47,736 bases of DNA, taken from Clostridiales bacterium. GTDB lineage: Bacteria > Bacillota > Clostridia > Christensenellales > Aristaeellaceae. How positions within the stretch are numbered: position 1 is the first letter of the stretch; every line of letters begins with the position of its first letter. The notes beneath the pieces are model-generated. The model was not told the DNA's origin. It did not search any database and was given only the letters and a program-made list of their open reading frames with translations. This document shows positions 34,457-42,439 of this stretch, piece after piece. The stretch lies in NCBI GenBank assembly GCA_015056415.1, contig SVGJ01000014.1, positions 1 through 47,736 on the forward strand, given 5' to 3'. The position numbers were made by a program, and so were the translations under genes.

Positions 34457-34930
34457 TCAGCAGGAACGGGAGCATTTCTCGGCGTCGATGGCCAGCACCA
34501 GCATCAGGGCGTAGAGCGCCTCGGCAGGGTCGGTCACGTCGATGGCGTAGGTATCCGTCCAGTTCCACAGCTCCTTGTTCACCGTGGCGACCAGGCTGCC
34601 GGAAAGATCAAGAATGTCATAATCCCATTCAAGGAAGTTGCCCTCGACATGCCAGCCGTTGAAGTCAATGTCGAACTTGGGCTTGAAGAAGGTCAGCTCC
34701 TTGCTGATGCAGCCCAGATAGCTGCCGTTCTGATAAAGCTCGAATTTGGGCAACCAGGTGAAGACCTTTTCCTTCACCGTGCCGACTTCGTTCCCGCCGG
34801 CATCGAAGATCTTCAGCAGATGTCCCCAGGCCAGCTGCCCCTTGACGGTGTAGAGGGTAGCGCCGCTTTCATCATAAATGTCATAGCTGTCAAACCAGGA
34901 AAAGAAACGCTGCTTGAACAGGAGCTTCAT
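34457..34930 (-). CDS. LURP-one-related (YxjI/tubby-like) protein
   Basis: A 157-aa protein with the LOR pattern of repeated beta-strands: FKQRFFSWFDSYDIYDESG, LYTVKGQLAWGHLLKIFDAGG, and NFLEWDYDILDLSGSLVATV. The fold is a tubby-like barrel around a helix. Bacterial members have no firm function, perhaps lipid or phospholipid binding. GAAAGGAAG precedes the ATG. It is separated from the AAA+ partner gene by a hairpin. Confidence 0.85.
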   Translation of the reverse strand: MKLLFKQRFFSWFDSYDIYDESGATLYTVKGQLAWGHLLKIFDAGGNEVGTVKEKVFTWLPKFELYQNGSYLGCISKELTFFKPKFDIDFNGWHVEGNFLEWDYDILDLSGSLVATVNKELWNWTDTYAIDVTDPAEALYALMLVLAIDAEKCSRSC

Positions 34931-34957
34931 ATGATGTCTTCCTTTCTCCGTTGGAAA

Positions 34958-34990
34958 GCGCCCCGCGGTGTGCAGGGCGCGTTTTTTTTT
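34958..34990 (-). terminator. Terminator after the AAA+ partner gene
   Basis: GCGCCC/GGGCGC stem; the T-run of ten is on the plus side, TTT on the minus side, so it may work in both directions. Confidence 0.6.
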
Positions 34991-35633
34991 ATTTGAACTC
35001 CGCTCCGCAGCCGGCTACAAAGGTCACCGGATCGATGAAGGAGAAGCGCACCTTCTGCAGCTCGCCCCGGTCAAAAACCACCTGCAGGAGGGTGCTTTCG
35101 CCGCGCAGAGCCTGCACCTCCACCTCGCGCACGGGCAGAAGCGCCATCAGATCGCGGGCTACGCGCAGGGCCACGGCGCACAAGTAGCGGCGGATCTCAG
35201 GCTCTTCCTTGTCCAAGTAGGCCGGATTGGGCTGGAAACGGGCGACCAGGCGGTCGGCGCTGGCGGTCTCCACATCGAAGGCCTTGGCGTAGGACGTCAG
35301 ATCCCCCAGCGGGTTGGCGGCCTTAAGCACCTCAACATAAGCGGCGGTATCGCCCTGCAGCACCTTTTCGGCGTGCTGGTGGAAGAATGCCCACAGGTGC
35401 GCGGAGGTCAGGCCGTCGGTGGGCTTATCGTGGGCCAGGGCGTCAGTCCAGTCCACGGCGTCATCGGCGGTTTTCCACAGCTGCTCAAAGGGCGGGAAGG
35501 TGGAGCGGTATTCCGGCTGCTCGGGCTGAGCGGCTTCGATCTCCTCATTTTCGCCGGGTTCGCGCTTTGGCACGGGGGTGGCGCCCCACAGGTCCTCCAC
35601 GATGTCGGAAAGATTGTACAGATTCTCAGGCAT
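34989..35633 (-). CDS. Uncharacterised partner of the ClpB-like AAA+ protein
   Basis: A 214-aa soluble protein, no recognised domain. The first 45 residues are acidic and proline-rich (PKREPGENEEIEAAQPEQPE), probably disordered. The rest mixes helices with a beta-rich end (VREVEVQALRGESTLLQVVF, RFSFIDPVTFVAG). There is no signal peptide or metal-binding motif. It starts inside the end of the AAA+ gene (ATG 35633, overlap 8 bases; ATG 35639 is the other choice), so both proteins are probably made together. An adaptor or substrate-handling role is inference only. Confidence 0.75.
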   Translation of the reverse strand: MPENLYNLSDIVEDLWGATPVPKREPGENEEIEAAQPEQPEYRSTFPPFEQLWKTADDAVDWTDALAHDKPTDGLTSAHLWAFFHQHAEKVLQGDTAAYVEVLKAANPLGDLTSYAKAFDVETASADRLVARFQPNPAYLDKEEPEIRRYLCAVALRVARDLMALLPVREVEVQALRGESTLLQVVFDRGELQKVRFSFIDPVTFVAGCGAEFK

Positions 35634-37518
35634 GGTCATTTTCCTCCATCACTTTGCAGCGCACGCAGGGGGGCTTGGCAGTTACGTCGAAGCCCTCGAT
35701 GAGCACATCGGCATTGCTGAGCACTTCGTTATCGAACAGCCAGCGGGAGAGCGGGTTGATCAGCAGGGCCTCCACCTGATTGCCCACGCCGCGGCCACCG
35801 TTGGACAGGTCGAACAGGGCGGCTTCCTTCAGGCTTTCGTAGGCAAAATCGGCGATCTGGATGCGGATGCCCTTTTGCTCCTCCATGCGGCGGATGATCT
35901 TGTCAACCTGGGCGCGGAGGATGGCCTCGCCGGCCTCGCGGCGGATGTAATCGAACACGACGATGTTTTCGCCGATACGGTTGAGGATCTCGGGACGGCC
36001 CAGCTCCAGCTTGAAGTATTCCTCGATGGCGGCACGGACGCGCTTTTCCACCTCGCCGTATTCCATGTCCATGGTCACGTTGGGCTGGCGGTTGCCGAAG
36101 GCGTCCTTCACGTAGATGCCCAGATTGCTGGTGAAGATGATAATCGTTTCGGAGAAATACACCGTGTTGCCCTGGCCATCGGTCATGCGGCCGTCCTCCA
36201 GGATCTGCAGGAACTTATCCAGGATGGAGGGATGAGCCTTCTCGATCTCGTCAAAGAGCAGGATGGCAAAGGGGTTCTTCTTCACGGCATTGGTGAGCTG
36301 GCCGCCGGCCTCGTAGCCCACATAGCCGGGAGGCGCGCCCATGAGCTTCTGGTCGGAGTGGCTCTGGCCGTATTCGCTCATGTCGAAGCGGATGCAGGCG
36401 CTCTCGTCGCCGAAGAGCTTCTCGGCCAGGGCCTTGGCGGTCTCGGTCTTGCCGGTGCCGGTGGGGCCTGCGTAGAACAGCACGCCCTTGGGTTTGGCCG
36501 TGGAGGAGCTGGAAAGGCCGTTCATGCCGGTCACAGCGCGCTTCACCACATCCAGTGTACGCTCCAGGGCGGCGTTTTGCCCCTTGATGCGCTTTTCAAA
36601 ATCCTGCTTGGCGTTGCGGAGGTTATCCATGGAAAGCAGCTCCCAGGGATTTTCCTTGATGCCGTATTTGTACAGGTCAACGATGGTGCACAGCTCCCGG
36701 ATGGGGGTGCACTCCTGCTTGGAGAGGCGGCGCATAGCGTCCAGCTCGGTGAAGGTCAGCCCCTCGGTGAGGCCGACGAACTTCTCCCGCAGGCGCTCCA
36801 GCTCTTCGGGGTGCTGCTCGTAGTAGGGCATATCGGTGCGGTATACCGTGCTGTCGAAGAAGGTGGCGAAGGCGCTGCCGCAGATGAGACGCTTGCGCTC
36901 CTCGCGGTCGGGGGCCTCCAGGTTGATGACCTTGCACACGGGGTTGTTCAGGTAGAACCAGGCGGGCAGATCGTTCAGCTTGTTGACGAGGATGATCAGA
37001 AGGTTCTGCCGCTTGCCCAGGGGCGTGCGCACCGTGGTAGCGGAAAGGGCGGATTGCATCAGCAGGTTGAAGCTGTTTACGTCCAGCTGATCCATGCGCT
37101 CGGGGGTCACGATGTAGTGGCTGGCCAGCTCCAGCACGGTGGCGGTGGCGGCCTTCTGCTGGGTCATGACCCGGCGGATGATATTGGGCGCGGTGTCGGC
37201 CTTGTTGCCCTTGAACTCCGCGGGGATCACGCCGTCCTGGGATTGGACGCCGGCCAGACGGGCATACTGATCCACCATGCCCGGGGCATAGGGATTCATA
37301 AAGCCCATCAGGTTGGAATAGAACGTCACCTGGCTATAGCCGTTATCCGTCAGAAAGCCGTGGAGATACCGGGGCAGGGGCACCAGCTCATCCTCGGGGA
37401 TGGAACCGGCCACCGGGTAGCGGTACTGGTCCAGCACGTTGCCTTCAAGGATGATCAGCGGCTTGATGGCGGAGAACAGCTCCAGCTCCTGATGCCATTT
37501 GGAAATCAGCGCGTCCAT
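35626..37518 (-). CDS. ClpB/ClpA-like AAA+ ATPase with degenerate first ring
   Basis: A 630-aa protein. Residues 1-300 look like a first AAA domain without P-loop (only LLIILVNKLND resembles Walker B). Residues about 305-620 are a complete Clp D2 module: GPTGTGKTE (351-359), DMSEYGQSHSDQKLMGAPPG, pore loop GYVG (399-402), LLFDEIEKAHP, sensor IIIFTSNLG and RPEILNRI. No ClpP-docking IGF/LGF loop and no ClpB middle coiled coil are visible. It probably threads or remodels proteins without ClpP. The ATG at 37518 follows AAGAAGG by 8 bases. Confidence 0.85.
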   Translation of the reverse strand: MDALISKWHQELELFSAIKPLIILEGNVLDQYRYPVAGSIPEDELVPLPRYLHGFLTDNGYSQVTFYSNLMGFMNPYAPGMVDQYARLAGVQSQDGVIPAEFKGNKADTAPNIIRRVMTQQKAATATVLELASHYIVTPERMDQLDVNSFNLLMQSALSATTVRTPLGKRQNLLIILVNKLNDLPAWFYLNNPVCKVINLEAPDREERKRLICGSAFATFFDSTVYRTDMPYYEQHPEELERLREKFVGLTEGLTFTELDAMRRLSKQECTPIRELCTIVDLYKYGIKENPWELLSMDNLRNAKQDFEKRIKGQNAALERTLDVVKRAVTGMNGLSSSSTAKPKGVLFYAGPTGTGKTETAKALAEKLFGDESACIRFDMSEYGQSHSDQKLMGAPPGYVGYEAGGQLTNAVKKNPFAILLFDEIEKAHPSILDKFLQILEDGRMTDGQGNTVYFSETIIIFTSNLGIYVKDAFGNRQPNVTMDMEYGEVEKRVRAAIEEYFKLELGRPEILNRIGENIVVFDYIRREAGEAILRAQVDKIIRRMEEQKGIRIQIADFAYESLKEAALFDLSNGGRGVGNQVEALLINPLSRWLFDNEVLSNADVLIEGFDVTAKPPCVRCKVMEENDHA

Positions 37519-37560
37519 GGCGGTCACCTTCTTGTACGAATTTGCTTTATTATACCATAG

Positions 37561-37586
37561 AAAAACAGGGGCCGCAATGCAGCCCC
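37561..37586 (-). terminator. Terminator after the 83-aa membrane protein
   Basis: GGGGCTGC/GCGGCCCC with 3-base loop, then TGTTTTTC on the minus strand. It isolates the AAA+ operon from upstream transcription. Confidence 0.82.
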
Positions 37587-37599
37587 CGGGGGATTTGCG

Positions 37600-37851
37600 T
37601 TACTGTACTGCATTCTCGTCGTAATAGCTGACGAAATCCTCCTCCTGCTGCTCTGTGGTGGCGGCGCGATGGTGACGGACCAGACCGACGATGGCGCTGA
37701 TCACCAGGCCGATGAAGAACAGCTTGAGGCCAAAGCCCACAAGGCCGCCCACCAGAGAGAGTGCGCCGCCGATCAGGTCGCCGATGAGGCTGAAGATGCC
37801 CTCAAGAAGACCAAAGACAAGCTTAAAGGGAAAAAACAGAATTTCCAACAT
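37600..37851 (-). CDS. Small glycine-rich membrane protein
   Basis: An 83-aa protein with a long hydrophobic, glycine-zipper-like region (residues 3-62, GDLIGGALSLVGGLVGFG) able to form two helices and a charged C-terminal tail (TTEQQEEDFVSYYDENAVQ). No family recognised. GGAGGAATGAATC precedes the ATG. It is a single gene between two terminator-like regions. Confidence 0.72.
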   Translation of the reverse strand: MLEILFFPFKLVFGLLEGIFSLIGDLIGGALSLVGGLVGFGLKLFFIGLVISAIVGLVRHHRAATTEQQEEDFVSYYDENAVQ

Positions 37852-37971
37852 GATTCATTCCTCCTACGCTCAGAAGTCTACCATAACCGGAAGTGCCTTC
37901 CAAGGGAAGAAAGATTAGAAAATCATGAGGATTCTTTAATCAAGCGGAGGAGCTGGCCGTGCCGGTCGCTT

Positions 37972-38877
37972 TCAGGCGAGCGGATCGTTCCGGAGAAGCG
38001 TACAGGCTTCGGCAGAAAGCTCCGCGCCGGTCTGGCTCACTACGGCGGCGGAAACGCGGTTGGCGTGGCGGACCGCTTCCTCCAGGGGTAGCCCCGCGGC
38101 CTCGCAGGCCATGACTGCGCCGATGTGGGCGTCGCCTGCGCCAATGGTATCCATCACCCGGGCGGGAACCCCGGGGATAAAGGACTCGCATCCGCTGCCA
38201 AGCACATACGCGCCCCGTTCTCCCAGGGTGACGATCACGTCATTGTGCGTCAGGCTGTGCAGCATATGCGCGGCATGAGCCACATCATCGCAATGGGTGA
38301 AGTGGCACAGCTCCGCCTCGTTGAGGTGGAAGACCGCTCCCAATGCCATCAGTCTGGCCATTTTCTCCGGTGGGATGCGCAGGATCCTCGGCCCCGGCGC
38401 GAAGTACAGCCTGCGGGGCGGATGCTTCTCCAGCCAGTCCAGGATGACCCCGCCGGTGGCTTCCTCCACCTCCAGCCCACACAGGTACACGCCGTCATAG
38501 TCCGGAAGCCCCTCGAACCATTCCGGCTCAAAGCGATACTCCGCGCCATGATCGCATAGGAAGGTGCGTTCTCCATCCGGTTCCACCAGGCAATAGCAGC
38601 AGCCGTTGGGCTCCTCCACCTGCGGCGCGGCGGACACAATGCCCCGCTGCTTCAGCGCGGCCCGCACCCAATCCCCCCACACACCGGAACCCACCGGTGA
38701 AAACAGCGTGCATTCCGCCGGAGCGGCAGCACGTGCCGCCTGAAAGGCATTGTACGCGCACCCGCCCAGCGACACCTGCTGCGAGGTGATGTGCACATCA
38801 TCCCCCGTATACGGCAGCCGGGGGGTGCGGATGATCACATCCGCCACAGTGGAACCAACAAACAACAAACCAGCCAT
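37972..38877 (-). CDS. PfkB-family sugar or nucleoside kinase
   Basis: A 301-aa ribokinase-fold enzyme. The N-terminal glycine region is VSLGGCAYNAFQAARAA; the catalytic and anion-hole motif is DTIGAGDAHIGAVMA, where D of GAGD is the base. It phosphorylates a sugar or nucleoside; the substrate cannot be read from sequence. The two start codons ATG 38880 and 38877 lie directly behind AGGTGAT. A terminator and an intergenic repeat separate it from the degV gene. Confidence 0.88.
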   Translation of the reverse strand: MAGLLFVGSTVADVIIRTPRLPYTGDDVHITSQQVSLGGCAYNAFQAARAAAPAECTLFSPVGSGVWGDWVRAALKQRGIVSAAPQVEEPNGCCYCLVEPDGERTFLCDHGAEYRFEPEWFEGLPDYDGVYLCGLEVEEATGGVILDWLEKHPPRRLYFAPGPRILRIPPEKMARLMALGAVFHLNEAELCHFTHCDDVAHAAHMLHSLTHNDVIVTLGERGAYVLGSGCESFIPGVPARVMDTIGAGDAHIGAVMACEAAGLPLEEAVRHANRVSAAVVSQTGAELSAEACTLLRNDPLA

Positions 38878-38892
38878 CATATCACCTAACGC

Positions 38893-38918
38893 AAAACGGG
38901 AGGCCATGAAGCCTCCCG
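38893..38918 (-). terminator. Terminator between degV and the PfkB gene
   Basis: CGGGAGGC/GCCTCCCG with 6-base loop, then TTTTGC on the minus strand. It ends the DegV transcript 16 bases before the kinase start. Confidence 0.8.
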
Positions 38919-38944
38919 CCCTGAACGATCAAAGTAAACGCAAT

Positions 38945-39029
38945 TGCCACTCCGCGGCGCGCCCAAGCGGGAGTCCAGAGGGCCGAACGGCCCTTGGGCG
39001 GGATCCCCAAGGGCAGCACCCTTGGGTCA
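38945..39029 (-). repeat. Hairpin module, copy 3
   Basis: Contains GCGGCGCGCC, an AGGGCCG/CGGCCCT hairpin and a CCAAGGGC/CCCTTGG hairpin in the same order as the modules at 7381 and 8301, but more diverged. The DegV stop codon (39027-39029) touches the last hairpin. Confidence 0.6.
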
Positions 39030-39899
39030 CAGGGGGCGCTTTTTGCCCATGAAGCACAGGGCGATGGTGCCGGGACCGGCGTGAGCACCGATGACGGGGC
39101 CCACGTTTTCGACGCGGATCGTCAGGTCGGGCAGCCTGGACTGTGCCAGCTCCTTCAGGCGGTCGGCGTCGCTGGGGGAATCGGCATGGAGCACCAGAGC
39201 GATGGACTCCTTTTGATCCTCAATGTTTTCCACGGCTTTATCGACGATGTAATTCATGGCCTTGCGGCGGCCGCGGACCTTGTCGGCGGCGGCCAGCTTG
39301 CCCTCGCAGGTTTCGGTGAGGATGGGCTTGAGGTCCAGCAGGGTGCCGATGGCGGCGGCAGCGGGGGAGACACGGCCGCCCCGTTTGAGGTAGACCAGGT
39401 CGTCCACGGTGAACCAGGCCTGGGCGCGAAGCTTGTTTTCCTCCAGCCAGGCGGCGACCTCGTCAATGGTGGCGCCAGCATTGTACAGAGCGTGGGCCTT
39501 GATGATCAGCAGCGTCTGCGGGCCGGAAATGGACAGCGTATCCACCACGATGAACTTGCGCTCGGGATACTTTTCCAGCAACTGCTCACGGGCGGCATAG
39601 ATCGCGTTGATGGTGGCGCTCAGCTGGCTGGAGAAGGCAATGAAGAGCAGATCGTTGCCCGCCTGCAGGATGGGCTCGAAGTACTCCAGGTAGACGAACT
39701 CATTCAGCGCGGAGGTGGTGGGGTGCGCACCGGCGCGCATTTTATCGTAATAGGTTTTATGATCCATGGTCTGGCCCAGGTCGTCCAGATACTCCTGACC
39801 TTCGAGGGTATAGGGCATCTTGACCACGGGGATGTTCATTTCCTGCTGCAGGGCAAAGGGCAGATCGCTGTCGCTGTCTGTCATGATAATGTAGCTCAT
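39027..39899 (-). CDS. DegV-family fatty acid-binding protein
   Basis: A 290-aa protein with the family start YIIMTDSDSDLPFALQQE, TTSALNEFVYLEYFEPILQAGND, and the VDDLVYLKRGGRVSPAAAAIGTLLDLKPIL segment. DegV/FakB proteins hold a fatty acid for phosphorylation by FakA. No fakA is in the window. The ATG at 39899 follows AAGGAGG by 10 bases; upstream in-frame codons lack such a site. The end of the gene meets an intergenic hairpin repeat. Confidence 0.92.
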   Translation of the reverse strand: MSYIIMTDSDSDLPFALQQEMNIPVVKMPYTLEGQEYLDDLGQTMDHKTYYDKMRAGAHPTTSALNEFVYLEYFEPILQAGNDLLFIAFSSQLSATINAIYAAREQLLEKYPERKFIVVDTLSISGPQTLLIIKAHALYNAGATIDEVAAWLEENKLRAQAWFTVDDLVYLKRGGRVSPAAAAIGTLLDLKPILTETCEGKLAAADKVRGRRKAMNYIVDKAVENIEDQKESIALVLHADSPSDADRLKELAQSRLPDLTIRVENVGPVIGAHAGPGTIALCFMGKKRPL

Positions 39900-40012
39900 T
39901 CCCTGATGACCTCCTTGTGTTGTTTTCATGCGGGAGATAATGACAAAATAAATCATCTTCATTGTACCTTGGTTGCAGGGAAAAAGCAAGTATTCCTGTT
40001 GTACTGAAATCA

Positions 40013-40042
40013 AAACAAAAAGCTGCGCCTGAGCACAGCTTT
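40013..40042 (-). terminator. Terminator of the spoVA cluster
   Basis: AAAGCTG/CAGCTTT stem, 10-base loop, followed by TTGTTTTG on the minus strand; the left arm holds the spoVAE stop. Confidence 0.8.
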
Positions 40043-40400
40043 ACTTCGGCCTGGGCTTGAACACCAGCGCCGCCAGCGAGCCGAAGAACACCGCCGCTGC
40101 AATGCCCGCCGCGGTGCTGGTGAGGCCGCCGGTGAAGGCTCCCATGAAGCCGATCTCCTGCACGGCTTTTTTGACGCCGGTGGTCAGCGCGTGTCCGAAG
40201 CCGGTGAGGGGCACCGTGGCGCCGGCTCCGGCAAACTCGGCCAGCGGGCCGTAGAGCCCCACCGCGCTGAGAATCACGCCGGTCACGATATAGCCCACCA
40301 GGATGCGGGCAGGGGTGATCTTTGTCTTCAGCACCAGCACCTGGCCGATGGAGCAGATGGCTCCGCCGATCACAAAGGCTTTGATCAGGTTCCAGAGCAT
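40041..40400 (-). CDS. spoVAE: Stage V sporulation protein AE
   Basis: A 119-aa membrane protein with four hydrophobic segments and the family motif LAEFAGAGATVPLTGFGHAL, which matches a related motif in SpoVAC. With SpoVAC it forms part of the inner-membrane channel for calcium-dipicolinate uptake in sporulation and release in germination. The start overlaps the spoVAD end by 16 bases; GGAGGGAG lies 7 bases upstream. It is the last gene of the cluster (SpoVAEb type); no spoVAF follows. Confidence 0.94.
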   Translation of the reverse strand: MLWNLIKAFVIGGAICSIGQVLVLKTKITPARILVGYIVTGVILSAVGLYGPLAEFAGAGATVPLTGFGHALTTGVKKAVQEIGFMGAFTGGLTSTAAGIAAAVFFGSLAALVFKPRPK

Positions 40401-41407
40401 GCGGCGTCTCCCTCCAATACAATGGCGTGGGCGATGCCGGGAATGGTCTCGCCCTGCTGGCTGGTGGTGGTGGACATCAGCGCGCCGGTGGCCATGAACA
40501 GCACCCGCCGCGCCTCGCCGGCACGCAGACGCGCCAGGATATGGCTGTTGAGCACGATGGCCGAGCAGCCGCAGCCGCTGCCGCCGGCGTGGACATCCTG
40601 CTCCGGGCTGAAGACCTGCAGGCCGCAGTCCATGTAGCGCTCGAAGATCAGCGGCATGCCCCTCTCCTGCATCAGCTCCATGAGGATATCGTGGCCCACC
40701 CGGCCCAGGTCGCCGGTGACGATCAGGTCATAATCGGCGGGAGAGCGGCCTGTATCGACAAAATGGCGGACGAGGGTATCGGCGGCGGCAGGAGCCATGG
40801 CGGCGCCCATGTTGTTGGCGTCGGCCACGCCCAGGTCGGTCACACGGCCGATGGTCACGTGGGTGCAGTGCGCGATGGCTGGGATATGCTCGTCACAGGA
40901 GAGCAGGCTGGCGCCGGAGCCGGTCACCGTCCACTGGGCGGTGGGGGTGCGCTGATTGCCGTATTCCAGCGGAAAGCGGTACTGGCGCTCCGCTGAGCAG
41001 AAGTGGCTGCTGGCGGCGCACAGGGCGGTGCGCACATGGCCCGCGTCCACCAGCATGGCGCCGATGCACAGGCTTTCCGCCATGGTGGAGCAGGCCCCGT
41101 ACAGCCCCAGAAAGGGGATCTTCAGCTCTCGTGCGGCCATGGAGGCGGAGGTGATCTGGTTCAGCAGATCACCACCCAGCATCACGTCCACCTGCTGGTT
41201 GGTCAGCCCGGCTTTGCGGATGCAGGTATCCGCCGCTGTGTAAAAGAAGCGGCATTCGGCTTTTTCCCAGCTTTCCTCGCCAAAGAGGTCATCCTCGATG
41301 ATCCTGTCGTAGGCTTGCCCCAGGGGACCCTCGCCTTCCTTTTTTCCGGCGATAGCCGCGCCCATGCACAGCCGGGGGCGGCGGCGCAGTTCGATGGTTC
41401 CTTGCAT
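40385..41407 (-). CDS. spoVAD: Stage V sporulation protein AD
   Basis: A 340-aa thiolase-fold protein that binds dipicolinic acid on the outer face of the spore inner membrane. The family segments YGACSTMAESLCIGAMLVDAG and TGDLGRVGHDIL are present. The fold resembles beta-ketoacyl synthases but acts as a binding protein. GGAGG precedes the ATG; the gene starts 8 bases after spoVAC and overlaps spoVAE. Confidence 0.95.
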   Translation of the reverse strand: MQGTIELRRRPRLCMGAAIAGKKEGEGPLGQAYDRIIEDDLFGEESWEKAECRFFYTAADTCIRKAGLTNQQVDVMLGGDLLNQITSASMAARELKIPFLGLYGACSTMAESLCIGAMLVDAGHVRTALCAASSHFCSAERQYRFPLEYGNQRTPTAQWTVTGSGASLLSCDEHIPAIAHCTHVTIGRVTDLGVADANNMGAAMAPAAADTLVRHFVDTGRSPADYDLIVTGDLGRVGHDILMELMQERGMPLIFERYMDCGLQVFSPEQDVHAGGSGCGCSAIVLNSHILARLRAGEARRVLFMATGALMSTTTSQQGETIPGIAHAIVLEGDAACSGT

Positions 41408-41415
41408 AGTACCTC

Positions 41416-41892
41416 CTACCAGGGCCAAATGGCGTAGATCATGCCCACCAGCACCGAAATGCTGACGCCCCACACCAGCACCGGCCCGGCGATGGTGAAG
41501 AGCTTCGCGCCCAGACCAAGCACAAGGCCCTCACGCCTGAACTCGATGGCAGGGGAGACCATGGCGTTGGCAAAGCCGGTAATGGGCACAAAGGCGCCCG
41601 CTCCGGCGTACTGGCCGATCTTATCCCATACGCCCAGGCCTGTGAGCAGCGCGGTGAGAAACACCAGCGCCGTGGAGCAGAAGGTGCTGGCGGCGGTGTT
41701 GTTCATGCCCAGCCACATCTTTCCGGCCTCCTGCAGGAACTGGCCGAAGCAGCAGATCGTTCCGCCCACCCAGAAGGCGCGGAAGATCCCCTGAAACAGG
41801 TTGGAATTGGGGGACATACGCTCCACCAGCTGCTTGTAGCTGTCCAGCTGGCGCTGACGCTGGGGCGAAGGTTTGGCGTTTTTGTCAAACAT
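41416..41892 (-). CDS. spoVAC: Stage V sporulation protein AC
   Basis: A 158-aa membrane protein, channel component for dipicolinate, in Bacillus shown to be mechanosensitive. Motifs: NLFQGIFRAFWVGGTICCFGQ, YAGAGAFVPITGFANAMVSPA. A charged N-terminus (KPSPQRQRQLDSYKQLVE) lies in the cytoplasm. AAGGAGGA precedes the ATG. The start overlaps the end of a possible 41-aa gene. Confidence 0.95.
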   Translation of the reverse strand: MFDKNAKPSPQRQRQLDSYKQLVERMSPNSNLFQGIFRAFWVGGTICCFGQFLQEAGKMWLGMNNTAASTFCSTALVFLTALLTGLGVWDKIGQYAGAGAFVPITGFANAMVSPAIEFRREGLVLGLGAKLFTIAGPVLVWGVSISVLVGMIYAIWPW

Positions 41893-42010
41893 GGCGATCC
41901 TCCTTCGGGCGGTGCATGGAGCGATCCTTCGGTAGGGGGAAGCGGCTTTCTCGCTCCCCGGGGCGGGGTTGATAGTCCAGCGAGACGATGGGGGTTCCGA
42001 AGCGCCGCAT
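41885..42010 (-). CDS. Possible 41-aa basic protein between spoVAB and spoVAC
   Basis: After AAGGAGGA come three ATG codons; the third, at 42010, is best spaced. The frame reads MRRFGTPIVSLDYQPRPGER and on to RPKEDRHV, rich in R, P and charged residues, without membrane segment. Its stop overlaps the spoVAC start by 8 bases, and it fills the spoVAB-spoVAC gap exactly. No relative known to me. Confidence 0.5.
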   Translation of the reverse strand: MRRFGTPIVSLDYQPRPGERESRFPLPKDRSMHRPKEDRHV

Positions 42011-42022
42011 CATCATTCCTCC

Positions 42023-42439
42023 TTACAGTGTGAAGATCAGGCTGGCCAGTACAGCGCCCAGTCCTTTGCCCACCAGCATGACCCACCGGATGCCGGCGGA
42101 AGCGTTGCCCAGGCGGAAACGGCGCATCATCACGGGAGCGACCTCCAGGATCTCCTCCAGGGCGGAGGCCAGCATGCCCACAAACATCCCGCATGGGATA
42201 AACAATGCCGAGGCAAGCCACGCCGGCAGACGGAGCGCGAAGCCGAGACCGTCGCCCAGGGCGGCCAGCAGAAGCCCCAGTGCCAGCGCCCGGGTGAGCA
42301 GCCGGGGCGAGGCGGCCTGCAGCCTGTCCTGAATGCGGGCGGGGATCAGCAATACACCCCATACGCAGCTGACGGCCACCACCATCGTGGCGCCTGTGAC
42401 AAAGCCGATGGCCATGGCCAGCAGGTCACAAGCCGTCAT
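42023..42439 (-). CDS. spoVAB: Stage V sporulation protein AB
   Basis: A 138-aa membrane protein with about four helices, starting LLAMAIGFVTGATMVVAVSC and containing CGMFVGMLASALEEILEVAPVMMRR, the usual SpoVAB pattern. It belongs to the SpoVA complex; its exact role is unclear. AAGGATATCC precedes the ATG at 42439, which overlaps spoVAA by 14 bases. Confidence 0.9.
   Translation of the reverse strand: MTACDLLAMAIGFVTGATMVVAVSCVWGVLLIPARIQDRLQAASPRLLTRALALGLLLAALGDGLGFALRLPAWLASALFIPCGMFVGMLASALEEILEVAPVMMRRFRLGNASAGIRWVMLVGKGLGAVLASLIFTL

Noticed and set aside
35578-37560. 660-codon plus-strand frame opposite the AAA+ gene
   Set aside because: Low-complexity translation without motifs; the minus strand carries Walker A, Walker B and pore loop.
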